Positions 1 to 8,925 of a DNA stretch of 64,000 nucleotides are shown piece after piece. The notes below the pieces were generated by a model. It was not told the DNA's origin. It was given only the letters and a program-made list of their open reading frames with translations, and made no database searches. The number at the start of each line of letters is the position of its first letter. The stretch's first letter is position 1. The DNA comes from CAVQRC01 sp963715045 (GTDB taxonomy: Bacteria > Planctomycetota > Planctomycetia > Pirellulales > Lacipirellulaceae): positions 248,001-312,000 of the forward strand of contig CAVQRC010000039.1 of NCBI GenBank assembly GCA_963715045.1. Reading direction: 5' to 3'. The translations under genes and the position numbers were made by a program.

Positions 1-566
1 GCCACTCTGAAAAGTGACCCACCGTGGGTGACACTCGCCGAGTGTCACGGATCCCGCGAGCTGCATTGGCCATCGAGACGGCGAGCGAGCCAGGTCGACG
101 GCCAGATTCATGCTGCGTTTGGCTGGCCTCGGCGTGTCGTGGCTTTCGTCACTTTCGGCGAAAGTGACCCACGGTGTCACGGATCCCGCGAGCTGCATTG
201 GCCATCGAGACGGCGGGCGAACCAGGTCGACGGCCTGATTCATGCTGCGTTTGGCTGGCCTCGGCGTGTCGTGGCTTCGGTCACTTTCGGCGAAAGTGAC
301 CCACGGTGTCACGGATCCCACGAGTTGCATCGGCCACCGAGACGGCGAGCGAGCCAGGTCGACGGCCAGATTCATGCTGCGTTTGGCTGGCCTCGGCGTG
401 TCGTGGCTTCCGTCACTTTCGGCGAAAGTGACCCACGGTGTCACGGATCCCACGAGTTGCATCGGCCACCGAGACGGCGAGCGAACCAGGTCGACGGCCT
501 GATTCGTGCTGCGTTCGGCTGGCCTTGGCCTTTCGTGGCTTCCGACACTTTCGGCGAAAGTGACCC
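1..566. repeat. 132-bp tandem repeat array with palindromic cores (family R1)
   Basis: Four copies of the palindrome TCACTTTCGGCGAAAGTGA, the last starting ACAC, begin at 149, 281, 413 and 545, exactly 132 bp apart. A degenerate first copy lies at 1-45, where a related GACACTCGCCGAGTGTC is seen. The roughly 110 bp between palindromes are nearly identical from unit to unit. Open frames through the array are by-products of a period divisible by three. The array ends directly against the stop codon of the zinc peptidase gene. Confidence 0.9.
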
Positions 567-568
567 AC

Positions 569-1249
569 TTATTCGTCGCTACCCAGGCCGCCGAAGCGGA
601 ACAAGAAATAGGCCAGCGTAAGGACCGACTGCAGCGTCCCGGCGACGTACGTCCAGGCCGCCGCGTTGAGAACTTTGCTCACGTATTGCTGCTCGGGCCA
701 ACTCACGATCCCGAGCGTCGCAAGTTGCTCCTTGGCCCGCTTGCTGGCGTCGAATTCTACCGGCAGGTTGACGAGTTGGAAAAACACCACGCATGAGAAC
801 GCAATGATCCCGGCCCAGACCAGCGTCTGGGAGAGAAACAGGCCCGCCATGATCAGGATCCAGCTGATGCCGCTGCCGAAACTGGCCGCCGGCACCGCCG
901 CGTTGCGAATCGTCAGCGGCAGGTAGTTTCGTGCATCCTGGAGGGCATGGCCCGCTTCATGGGCCGCGACTCCCACCGCCGCCATCGAGTCGCTTCCGTA
1001 GACTTGCGGGCTCAATCGCAGCACCTTGTGGTGGGGGTCGTAGTGATCCGACAAGAATCCCTGCACCGGTTCGATCGCGACCTGCTGCAGACCGGCCGAG
1101 TCGAGCACCATGCGGGCGGCCTGGGCGCCACTCATCGGGGCCCGCTTTTCGGACGCCTCGGCAAAGGTCGACTTGACGCGGGCCTGGGCCCACAGGCCCA
1201 GGATGATCGCGGGGGCGAGAAACAGAAAATACAGGGGGTCAAAAAACAT
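569..1249 (-). CDS. YugP-type zinc metallopeptidase, membrane-bound
   Basis: A 226-residue protein of the neutral zinc metallopeptidase family typified by YugP (Pfam Zn_peptidase_2). It opens with a hydrophobic helix (about residues 5-20), has the zinc-binding HEAGH motif in the first half, and two or three further membrane helices in the second half. An upstream in-frame GTG/ATG extension of about 24 residues lacks family-like sequence, so the ATG before FFDPLYFLFL is preferred. The stop codon TAA is followed at once by GTGGGTCACTTTCG, the edge of the repeat array. The substrate is unknown. It is a lone gene, transcribed towards the array. Confidence 0.85.
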   Translation of the reverse strand: MFFDPLYFLFLAPAIILGLWAQARVKSTFAEASEKRAPMSGAQAARMVLDSAGLQQVAIEPVQGFLSDHYDPHHKVLRLSPQVYGSDSMAAVGVAAHEAGHALQDARNYLPLTIRNAAVPAASFGSGISWILIMAGLFLSQTLVWAGIIAFSCVVFFQLVNLPVEFDASKRAKEQLATLGIVSWPEQQYVSKVLNAAAWTYVAGTLQSVLTLAYFLFRFGGLGSDE

Positions 1250-1385
1250 CTTTCGTCTTTGTGTTGATGGTTGCAGTGGTCGAATTGACACCGAGCCCAA
1301 TTGCCGACCGCAGCGTGTCAATCGTTAGCTGAAACAACAGCCGATCTGCATTGTTCGCTCACGGTCCCGGCCGGACCAGCCTCGT

Positions 1386-3866
1386 CTATACGATAGAAAC
1401 AGCCGACTGTTCGGCCATGTCGGGGATCGCCGCGGCCAGGACTTCCTCGATCCGCCCCGCGAACGTGAACTTCATCTCATCGCGGACGTGCTCGGGAAGT
1501 TCGGCGAGATCTTTCTCGTTGTCCTTGGGAAGGATCACGCGGCGAAGACCCGCACGATGGGCGGCCAGTACTTTCTCTTTGATTCCTCCCACCGGCAAGA
1601 CCAATCCGCTGAGCGTGATCTCGCCCGTCATGGCCGTATCGCTTCGCGCCGAATGGTGCGAAAACAGCGACGCCAGCGCGGTGACCATCGTCACTCCGGC
1701 CGACGGGCCATCTTTCGGCACGGCTCCCGAAGGAACGTGAATGTGGACGCTTGCCTGCGTGATGCGTTCTTTGTCGATCCCGAACTGGGGTGCCATCGAA
1801 ATCAGGTAGCTGCGGGCGGCCCGTGCCGACTCCTTCATTACCCGGCCCAGGTGACCGGTCAGTGTAAGTCGTCCCCGCCGGTCGAGTTCAGCCGCCTCGA
1901 TGTACAGCACGTCCCCGCCCGCCGCCGTCCAGGCCAGCCCCGCGGCCACGCCGGGGCGAAGTTTCTGACGTGCCTTCTCGGGCATAAAGCGTTCAGGTCC
2001 GAGCATGTCGGGGACGTCGTCGGGTGTGATCGTAACCGGCTCCGCGTCCGTATCGCCTTCACTCTGCACATGCTGGGTGGCGACTTTGCGGGCGATCCGA
2101 CCAATCGTTCGCTCCAGTTCGCGGACGCCTGCTTCCCGCGTGTAGCCGCGAATCACGTACCGCAGCGTTTCGTCCGGAATCGTCAACTGCTCCGGCTGCA
2201 GACCGACTTCGCGAATCTGTCGCGGAATCAGGTACCGCCGGGCGATCTGCTCTTTTTCCTCACCGCTGTAGCCGGCCACACGGAGGATCTCCATGCGGTC
2301 GAGCAGCGGGCCGGGGATACTGTCCAGCGTGTTGGCGGTGGTGATGAACAGCACCTTGGAAAGATCGAATGGCAGGTCGAGATAGTTGTCGCGAAATTCA
2401 TTGTTCTGCTCGGGGTCGAGAATCTCCATCAAAGCCGCGGCCGGGTCGCCGCGGTAGTCGCGGCCCAGCTTGTCGACCTCGTCGAGCATGATCAGCGGAT
2501 TGCGGGTGCCGGCTCGGCGGATCGACTGGATCAACCGACCCGGCATGGCCCCGATGTAGGTCCGGCGATGCCCGCGAAGCTCCGCTTCGTCGTGCAGTCC
2601 GCCCAGCGACAAACGATCGAATTTCCGACCCAGTGCCCGGGCGATCGATTTCCCCAGCGACGTCTTTCCCACGCCGGGCGGGCCGACGAAACACAGGATC
2701 GGCGACCTGGCTTCCGGGTTGAGTTTCATGACCGCGAGGTGCTCGATGATGCGATCTTTGACCTCTTTCAGATCGAAGTGATCCTCATCGAGAATCTCGC
2801 GCGCGTGCACGAGGTTCAAGTTGTCGGCGGTCGTGGTGGTCCACGGCAACTCGAGCAACAGATCGAGATAAGTCCGCGTCAACTGATAGTCGGCCGCATT
2901 GGGAGACATCCGCTCGAGTCGCGTCAGTACCTGGTGGGCTTCCTTGCGGATCTCCTCGGGGAGCTCGGTCTCCTCGAGCCGCCGGCGGAGTTCGGCGGCC
3001 TCGGCCCCTTCCGGACTCTCCCCACCCAGCTCCTGCTGAATGGCCTCGAGCTGCCGGCGAAGGTAATACTCACGTTGTTCGCGGCTCAGTTCGCTCCGCG
3101 TGCTGCTGGCGATCTCCTGCCTCAGGCGATGCACCTGCAACTCGTGGGAAAGGTACTCATGCATCAGTTTGAGGACTTCGCCGTACGTATTCGCCGCGAG
3201 AATCGCGCGATCCTTCTCTGTGCTGAAGCCCAGCAGCGAGGCCAGCAGATAGGCCAGGCTCAACGGCTCTTGATTCTGCGTCAGCAACTGCACGATCGCG
3301 GCCGGTGCATTCCCTTCCAGCAATTCGGCAATCCGGGTCGCCAGTTCGACCATTTCGCGGAACAAGGCCTCGACTTCGGTGGTCTGTTCGTTGACGACCG
3401 GCGCGGGCTCGACGTGGATCGCGAGGTACGGTTCGGTGTGCACCACCTCACCCAGACGAACGCGGTACAGCCCCTCGACGATCAGCGAGACCGTGTCGCC
3501 TGCCCGCTCTGCCTTCTTGATGACGGCCACGGTTCCGTAGTCCGAGAGATCCTGCCGACCCGGTGTCTCGATGGCCGGGTCGATCTGCGGGACCGTCACG
3601 AGCGTCTTGTCTTCGCTTCCCAGCGCTGCTTCAAAGGCCGCCAGCGAGGCCGGTCGCCCCGCCGCCAGCGGCATCATCATGTGGGGAAAAACGACGCTGT
3701 TGCGGATCGGCAGCACGGGCAAGGCGCGCTCCGGCTCAGTCCCACCCCGTTCGCGTTCCGCCTCGCCGGGATCGGTGGTCGTCGAATCGGCGGTGGCCGC
3801 CTGCGCATCGGCCTCGCGGCGGGTGTCGCTGGCTGTTTTGGTCTCGGGTTGCTTGTCTTGCGTCAT
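1386..3866 (-). CDS. lon: ATP-dependent Lon protease (LonA type)
   Basis: An 826-residue cytoplasmic AAA+ protease that degrades misfolded and regulatory proteins. In order: a LAN substrate-binding domain starting VLPIRNSVVFPHM, a helical linker, an AAA+ module with Walker A GPPGVGKTSLGKS and Walker B LIMLDEVDKLG, and a C-terminal protease domain. The Ser-Lys dyad is Ser722 in DGPSAG and Lys765 in GGIKEK. The ATG follows GAGGTGGATC, and it overlaps the hsp20 stop as ATGA, so the two are translationally coupled. A much longer open frame upstream only reads through the hsp20 gene out of frame and is not part of Lon. Length and motifs are complete. Confidence 0.97.
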   Translation of the reverse strand: MTQDKQPETKTASDTRREADAQAATADSTTTDPGEAERERGGTEPERALPVLPIRNSVVFPHMMMPLAAGRPASLAAFEAALGSEDKTLVTVPQIDPAIETPGRQDLSDYGTVAVIKKAERAGDTVSLIVEGLYRVRLGEVVHTEPYLAIHVEPAPVVNEQTTEVEALFREMVELATRIAELLEGNAPAAIVQLLTQNQEPLSLAYLLASLLGFSTEKDRAILAANTYGEVLKLMHEYLSHELQVHRLRQEIASSTRSELSREQREYYLRRQLEAIQQELGGESPEGAEAAELRRRLEETELPEEIRKEAHQVLTRLERMSPNAADYQLTRTYLDLLLELPWTTTTADNLNLVHAREILDEDHFDLKEVKDRIIEHLAVMKLNPEARSPILCFVGPPGVGKTSLGKSIARALGRKFDRLSLGGLHDEAELRGHRRTYIGAMPGRLIQSIRRAGTRNPLIMLDEVDKLGRDYRGDPAAALMEILDPEQNNEFRDNYLDLPFDLSKVLFITTANTLDSIPGPLLDRMEILRVAGYSGEEKEQIARRYLIPRQIREVGLQPEQLTIPDETLRYVIRGYTREAGVRELERTIGRIARKVATQHVQSEGDTDAEPVTITPDDVPDMLGPERFMPEKARQKLRPGVAAGLAWTAAGGDVLYIEAAELDRRGRLTLTGHLGRVMKESARAARSYLISMAPQFGIDKERITQASVHIHVPSGAVPKDGPSAGVTMVTALASLFSHHSARSDTAMTGEITLSGLVLPVGGIKEKVLAAHRAGLRRVILPKDNEKDLAELPEHVRDEMKFTFAGRIEEVLAAAIPDMAEQSAVSIV

Positions 3867-4249
3867 GATCCACCTCTGTCGGTTCGCAAACGGTCTTGCC
3901 AATCGAGCCAGACCAGTAGCATTCCGTCGCGGTACTCGGTCGCGATTTGTGCCGCGTCGATCTCGGCAGGCAGTTCCACGGAGCGCTCGAAGCGGTTGTA
4001 TTTGATCTCCAGCGAATACGAACAAAGACCCTGCTGCACGAGCGCGTCTCGCCGCGAGCCGCTCACCGTCAGTCGCCGACCCGAACGCTCGAGTTGAAGG
4101 TCGGTAGGCGGCACTCCTGCCAGATCGAACTTCACGAGCCAACCCCGCGGCGTGCGATAGACATCCGCGGCCGGGTGCCAGCAGCCCTCGCGAGACGACC
4201 CGCTTTGGGTGGCAAGCATTTCCATCAGTTTGTCGAGGGGTCTCGTCAT
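3863..4249 (-). CDS. Hsp20/alpha-crystallin family small heat-shock protein
   Basis: A 128-residue small heat-shock protein, an ATP-independent holdase. The alpha-crystallin domain runs from about residue 25 (VYRTPRGWLVKFDLAGV) to the C-terminus, with the usual strand block ERSVELPAEIDA. The C-terminal IXI tail is not obvious. The ATG start is preceded by GGGACGGTT; a TTG six codons upstream is possible. Its stop overlaps the lon start by four bases. Chaperone and protease are therefore made together, and HtrA is encoded divergently next to them, giving a small protein-quality-control cluster. Confidence 0.88.
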   Translation of the reverse strand: MTRPLDKLMEMLATQSGSSREGCWHPAADVYRTPRGWLVKFDLAGVPPTDLQLERSGRRLTVSGSRRDALVQQGLCSYSLEIKYNRFERSVELPAEIDAAQIATEYRDGMLLVWLDWQDRLRTDRGGS

Positions 4250-4670
4250 AACCGTCCCGGTAATCAATCGTCACCTGCTCGAAATGCGAGGAGGTCCGCA
4301 TGGCTCAACCGGCCACGTGCTGCTCGGACCGCGTATCACAGTGCTGGCGAGCATAGGATTTCGGTGAAATGTGCAAAACCCGTGCCACATTCCGCAGCCG
4401 TCATTCGCCTCACGATCCCGCGGGCCGCGAACCTTACGAAGTCCGGCGTGCGACCGGCCCAACCGCCGTCCGCCCGATTCGCCCGAGCGGCTGGTCGGCC
4501 AACGACTCCACCGAAGTCGACTGCCAGAATGACCGGTTCAACCCCGTTGCGGGCGGGCGGCGGCCTACGCATGGTTCATCGCCCCGATACTTATTAACCT
4601 ACCGGTGAACGCCTCGCCGGCGGACGACGTACTACAGAAAACCGTCCATCTAGTTGTAGGAGATTCATCG
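4250..4670. promoter_or_regulatory. Divergent intergenic region between hsp20-lon and htrA
   Basis: About 420 bp separate the start codons of the two divergent stress transcription units, so promoters for both must lie here. I looked for a CIRCE element (TTAGCACTC-N9-GAGTGCTAA) and did not find one. No convincing sigma-70 or sigma-32 boxes stood out. Small open frames here have no recognisable content. Confidence 0.45.
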
Positions 4671-6203
4671 ATGTCCCAAACCCCGAAAAAGCTCTTTCCC
4701 TGGATCTTAGTAGGGCTGCTCGTCGCGGCTGGCGGGTGGTTCATGGTCAACCTGCCCGGCACGATCAGCAAGATGGCCTACGCCGTTGAAACCGGTAAAA
4801 GCCTCGCCGCCCAGCAGGAACTCGCGACGGCCAATGATCTCTCTTCGGCGTTCAAGAATGTCGCCACGGCTCTCCGCCCCTCGGTCGTCAGCGTCAGTTC
4901 CGTGAAACGGGTGCAAGTAGGCATACGAGGGCGGCAGATGCAGCCTGAAATCCCGGAAGAATTCCGCCAGTTCTTCGGCGACGACTTTCTCGAGCGGTTC
5001 GGGACGCCCACACCATCCCCCCGCCGCGGCTTTCAGCAGCAGGGAATGGGGTCGGGATTCATCGTCAGCAGTGACGGCTATATCGTGACCAACAATCACG
5101 TGGTGGGCGGTGCGGACAAGGTCACGGTCCAGCTCTCCGATGACCGCGAATTCGAAGCCGAGATCATCGGCACCGACGAAGCCACCGACGTCGCCGTCCT
5201 TAAAATCGACGCCCAGGGTCTCGTGGCGGCCCGGGTGGGTGATTCCTCACGCATGGAAGTCGGTGACTGGGTGGTTGCGATTGGCAGCCCCTTCGGATTG
5301 ACCCAGACCGTGACTGCGGGAATCGTCAGCGCGGTCGGCCGCGTCGGCGTCGGTATCACCGACTACGAGAACTTCATTCAGACCGATGCGGCCATCAACC
5401 CGGGTAACAGCGGTGGCCCGCTGGTGAATCTCCGCGGCGAAGTCATCGGCTTGAATACCGCCATCGCCTCGAGAAATGGTGGCAACATGGGGGTCGGGTT
5501 CGCGATCCCCAGCAATATGGCTCGCAAGGTGGTGGAGAGCCTGATTGAGACGGGCAGCGTCGAACGGGGTTGGCTCGGCGCCGTGATTCAAGACCTCAAT
5601 GAAGACCTCGCGGCTTCGTTCGGCCTCGAGAGTACCGATGGCGTGCTGCTGGGGGACGCGGTTCCCGGCGGACCGGCAGCCAAGGCCGGGTTGCGGGCGG
5701 GTGATATTGTCATTCGCTTTGGTGATGAACCGATCGAGGACACCAACGAACTTCGCAACGTCGTCGCCGCGACGAAGAGCGGCACCACCGTTAACGTCGA
5801 GATCTTCCGTGATGGCGCGAAGGGCACGGTTCCCGTCCAGATCGGGCTGTTGGATCGCGACGCCCTGGTCGCTGCCCGATCCTCGGTGGAGGGTCGCGAA
5901 AGCAGCGTCGAAGCCGACGACCTGGGCGTGACCGTGCGTACGCTCACGCCCGAGATCGCCCGCGAGTTAGACTACGACGAAAACGTCTCCGGAGTCGTCG
6001 TCGCCGAAGTCGAGCCGGGAAGTCCGGCGGCCCAGATCGGAATCGAACCGCAGGATGTGATCCTCTCGATCAATAGTAAACCAACGGCCACGGTCGCCGA
6101 GTTCGGCGATGCGCTCCAGGCCAGCGACCTGGCCAAGGGGATCCGTCTCCACCTCATGCGAGACAATGTTCGCCGCTACGCGTTCGTGAAAATCGATTCA
6201 TAG
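4671..6203 (+). CDS. htrA: HtrA/DegP-like periplasmic serine protease with two PDZ domains
   Basis: A 510-residue trypsin-fold protease for extracytoplasmic protein quality control. An N-terminal hydrophobic helix (FPWILVGLLVAAGGWFMV) acts as membrane anchor or signal. The catalytic triad is His143 (TNNHVVGG), Asp173 (TDVAVLKID) and Ser247 (NPGNSGGPLVN). PDZ1 begins near residue 300 (RGWLGAVIQDL) and PDZ2 near 410, with a carboxylate-binding-type loop (EVEPGSPAAQIGI). The start is fixed by AGGAGA eight bases before the ATG; an upstream in-frame GTG lacks a site. It stands alone, transcribed away from hsp20-lon. Confidence 0.96.
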   Translation: MSQTPKKLFPWILVGLLVAAGGWFMVNLPGTISKMAYAVETGKSLAAQQELATANDLSSAFKNVATALRPSVVSVSSVKRVQVGIRGRQMQPEIPEEFRQFFGDDFLERFGTPTPSPRRGFQQQGMGSGFIVSSDGYIVTNNHVVGGADKVTVQLSDDREFEAEIIGTDEATDVAVLKIDAQGLVAARVGDSSRMEVGDWVVAIGSPFGLTQTVTAGIVSAVGRVGVGITDYENFIQTDAAINPGNSGGPLVNLRGEVIGLNTAIASRNGGNMGVGFAIPSNMARKVVESLIETGSVERGWLGAVIQDLNEDLAASFGLESTDGVLLGDAVPGGPAAKAGLRAGDIVIRFGDEPIEDTNELRNVVAATKSGTTVNVEIFRDGAKGTVPVQIGLLDRDALVAARSSVEGRESSVEADDLGVTVRTLTPEIARELDYDENVSGVVVAEVEPGSPAAQIGIEPQDVILSINSKPTATVAEFGDALQASDLAKGIRLHLMRDNVRRYAFVKIDS

Positions 6204-6695
6204 TCTCGATCGATTGGACCGGAGCCCCCGGCTGGGCCCGAAAATCGGCAGGGGTTTTTATCCGGTTCTTGTTCCGTCGAACCAGTCACGCTCGCCCACG
6301 GCAGTTGCAGCCGCTGCTTCGCAGCTCTTCGCCTCGCCGCGATTTCTCAGCGTGCTCAGCGCCCTGCGCGACCTGTCGAGCGTCACCCGGCATCGTCGCC
6401 CCTGAGGGACGTCTCGACCAAGGCAACGACGCCCGAAACCTTCGTTCAATCAACAGACCCCCAGGCTCGCGGGGGTCTGGTTGCGGTCCAAAACGCACCC
6501 CAGATGCGATGAAGCGGAACAGTTTCAATCGACGCAGCAATCGCAAAACGCCCGCCAAAAACCCACATTTTCGGGGGCAAAGCCGGGGGCTCCAGTGAAT
6601 GCGCGGGTGCGAGCGAGCACTTGTGTAGAACAACGAGGGCGAAGCCGGGGGCTCCAAGTATGTGCGGGTGCTCCAGCGAACCGGCCGTTCGGGCC
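6204..6695. other. Intergenic stretch with a terminator-like hairpin and a short repeat
   Basis: No coding signal seen on either strand. It holds the hairpin described separately and two copies (6575-6609 and 6636-6670) of a motif reading roughly GGGCAAAGCCGGGGGCTCCA followed by GTGCGGGTG. These resemble short interspersed repeats and have no known role. Confidence 0.5.
6455..6480. terminator. Strong GC hairpin, candidate bidirectional terminator
   Basis: CAGACCCCC pairs perfectly with GGGGGTCTG across an eight-base loop. It lies between the converging htrA gene and the ThiS/MoaD-like gene. There is no long T tract, so Rho-independent action is uncertain. Confidence 0.5.
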
Positions 6696-6992
6696 TCACC
6701 CGCCGGCGATCGCACCGATCACGAGGAACGCTTCGCGGCCCTCGGCGACCGCATCGGGCACGGTCGCGTCGGGCGGTTCGTGCGACAGATCCTCCGCGCA
6801 GGCGAAGAACCTTAGGAACGGCCGCCGCTTTCCCGTCTCGTGGTCACGGATCGTTCCCCGCAGCACCGGGTAACGCTGCTCCAATGCATCGAGGATCGTG
6901 CGTTGCGTGACAACACCCTCGACCTCGAGCTCGACGACGCGGTTGAGGTCGGCCAGTCGACGCAGGTGAAAGGGCAGCTCGACGCGGATCAT
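6696..6992 (-). CDS. ThiS/MoaD-like ubiquitin-fold protein ending in Gly-Gly
   Basis: A 98-residue protein with a beta-grasp pattern (MIRVELPFHLRRL, then a hydrophobic strand and ILDALEQRYPVL) and a C-terminal IAGG. The Gly-Gly end is the signature of sulfur-carrier proteins that are adenylated and thiocarboxylated. Its ATG overlaps the stop of the beta-propeller remnant upstream as ATGA, so expression is coupled. From memory, this pairing of a BNR-type propeller with a MoaD-like protein recurs in bacteria, so a shared function is plausible but not established. No E1-like activating enzyme is in the window. Confidence 0.75.
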   Translation of the reverse strand: MIRVELPFHLRRLADLNRVVELEVEGVVTQRTILDALEQRYPVLRGTIRDHETGKRRPFLRFFACAEDLSHEPPDATVPDAVAEGREAFLVIGAIAGG

Positions 6993-7306
6993 GTCAACGT
7001 CTGGACCTCGACCGACAACACGGTCGGCAGGTCGCGAACGATGGCGTCCCAGTGGTCGCCCGAGTCTGCAGACGCATAGACCTGTCCGCCCGTCGTGCCG
7101 AAATACACGCCGCACGGATCGCACGTATCAACCGCCATCGCGTCGCGGAGGACGTTGACGTAGCAATTCTCCTGGGGAAGCTTGACGTGATAGATCTCCC
7201 AGCCGCCGAAGTGCGGGCCGGCGACCTCCCACTGTCTACGGTCGCCGTCTGAAGACAATACGAAGGCTCCCTTTTTGGTGCCTACGAGGACCCGTACACT
7301 ACTCAT
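6989..7306 (-). pseudogene. BNR/YVTN-type beta-propeller protein with a large internal deletion
   Basis: A 105-residue open frame that matches the first and last parts of a propeller family I recall as about 350-370 residues ('exo-alpha-sialidase-like' BNR proteins). The N-terminus VRVLVGTKKGAFVLSSDG runs to GGWEIYHVK and then jumps to LPQENCYVNVLRDAMAV and the usual end GVYFGTTGGQVYASADSGD. Start (with CAGGAGA upstream) and stop (ATGA overlap with the next gene) are both kept and in frame. The missing middle would be about 250 residues. A folded propeller is not possible, so I call it a pseudogene, though it may still serve to couple translation. Confidence 0.7.
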
Positions 7307-7420
7307 CCCGGTCTCCTGAGCGTGGCAAAGATCGCAGTTGCTTTGACCGGTACTATAACCGATCCTGCCGCGCTCACGGAAACAGTTAGACGGGCCCATT
7401 CGCTCCGGAAAGCATGGTTG

Positions 7421-8905
7421 ATGCAGACGCTTCAATGGCTGAATTTCGTGCTCTGGCACCCCACGACGATCGCCGTGGTCGCCAACCTGCTGATTGTTAT
7501 CGCGGCCTCGGTAAGAGTGATCATGCAGCGGCCGGCGGTGGGGGTCGCGCTGGCTTGGCTGGTGTTGATTGGATTTCTTCCGGGCGTGGGTATCTTGCTG
7601 TACCTGTTGATTGGAGAGCGGCGGGTGGGGCGGGCTCGCATTCGCGGCATCGAATCACTGCGGATCGACTTTGCGAAAATCGCCGAGGCAGCGATCGAGA
7701 AGGGACTGACCGATGTGGACTGGTCGCGGCATAGCGCCGCTGTCCGGGGCATGGACAGGCTCGGCACGCGAATGGTCGGCAGCCCGACCGTCCACGGCAG
7801 CAGCTGCGAGATGTATGCGGACACCGAGCAAATCCTGACCGCGATTGCGGCTGACATCGACGCCGCCACGCAAAGCGTATTGATGGAGTTCTACATCTGG
7901 AATGAAGGTGGCTTGGCCGATTCGATACTCGAGGCCGTGATCGAATGCCGCCTGCGGGGCGTGTCCTGTCGTCTGCTGATCGACGCAATCGGCGCCCGGC
8001 CATGGTGGAAAGGACAGCAGCCGGCTCGACTCCGCGTTGCCGGGGTGGACGTTCGACCAGCCCTGCCCGTCGGCATGTTCCGCGCGCTGGTCGATCGCAC
8101 CGACCTGCGGCTCCATCGCAAGATCGTTGTCATCGACGGAACTGCGGCCTGGACGGGAAGCATGAATCTGGTCGATCCCCGCTATTTCAAACAGGATGCC
8201 GACGTTGGCGAGTGGGTCGACGCGATGGTTCGGTTGCAGGGAGCGGTCGTCGTGCCGCTCGCCGCCACGATGGCCGGTGACTGGGTCCTGGAATCCAACG
8301 AGTCGCTCGAAGAGGTCATTCAGTGTGCCGGACTGCGGCTCGTCGAACCCGAGGGCGAGGCCGACATCCAGGTAATCCCTTCAGGGCCGGGGGAGTCCGG
8401 CGACGCGCTGCTGCAGATGATTCTTACGTTGATTCACTCGGCGCAGGAAGAACTCGTCATGACGACTCCCTATCTGGTACCCGACGAGGCGTTGCTCAGG
8501 GCGATTCGCGGCGCGGCCGGCCGTGGGGTGAACGTCCGTTTGATCGTTCCCGAACGAGTCGACTCCCTGCTCACCCGCCATGCGAGCCACTCCTATTTCG
8601 AAGACCTTTTGGAAACAGGCGTCGAAATCTACCTCTACCGAAACGGCCTCTTGCATACCAAGTCGATCATGGCCGACAACAAGACGGCCATGTTCGGTAC
8701 GGTCAACCTCGATATGCGGAGCTTCTGGCTTAACTATGAAGTTTCGTTGTTCGTGTACGATACCGAGTTTGCTCAAGAACTGGCCCGATTTCAGACGGCC
8801 TACCAACGTGACTCCATGCGGCTCGATGGCGACCAGTGGAAGTGCCGTCCCTTTGGGCAGCGACTGCTCGAAAACACGCTCCGGCTCGTCAGCCCTTTGC
8901 TATAG
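7421..8905 (+). CDS. cls: Cardiolipin synthase (phospholipase D superfamily)
   Basis: A 494-residue membrane enzyme that condenses phosphatidylglycerol to cardiolipin. Two N-terminal membrane helices (TIAVVANLLIVIAASVRVI and VALAWLVLIGFLPGVGILLY) form the PLDc_N region. Two HKD motifs follow: HRKIVVIDGTAAWTGSMN and HTKSIMADNKTAMFGTVNLD. The ATG chosen gives a length typical of the family and follows GGAAAG; an upstream GTG would add 33 non-conserved residues. The next gene starts 20 bp downstream, so the pair is probably an operon of lipid genes. Confidence 0.95.
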   Translation: MQTLQWLNFVLWHPTTIAVVANLLIVIAASVRVIMQRPAVGVALAWLVLIGFLPGVGILLYLLIGERRVGRARIRGIESLRIDFAKIAEAAIEKGLTDVDWSRHSAAVRGMDRLGTRMVGSPTVHGSSCEMYADTEQILTAIAADIDAATQSVLMEFYIWNEGGLADSILEAVIECRLRGVSCRLLIDAIGARPWWKGQQPARLRVAGVDVRPALPVGMFRALVDRTDLRLHRKIVVIDGTAAWTGSMNLVDPRYFKQDADVGEWVDAMVRLQGAVVVPLAATMAGDWVLESNESLEEVIQCAGLRLVEPEGEADIQVIPSGPGESGDALLQMILTLIHSAQEELVMTTPYLVPDEALLRAIRGAAGRGVNVRLIVPERVDSLLTRHASHSYFEDLLETGVEIYLYRNGLLHTKSIMADNKTAMFGTVNLDMRSFWLNYEVSLFVYDTEFAQELARFQTAYQRDSMRLDGDQWKCRPFGQRLLENTLRLVSPLL

Positions 8906-8925
8906 AAGACAACAAGGGTTTTCCC

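Noticed and set aside
1..621. Long open frames across the repeat array (also at 33.3-34.1 kb and 44.1-45.1 kb)
   Set aside because: They come from tandem repeats without early stops, are Arg/Pro/Ser-rich, and exist in several frames and both strands.
1488..4097. An 869-codon open frame antisense to lon
   Set aside because: It is the shadow of a GC-rich gene; its residues show no family features, while lon on the other strand has every motif.
4250..4670. CIRCE/HrcA operator before hsp20
   Set aside because: No TTAGCACTC-N9-GAGTGCTAA-like inverted repeat is present.
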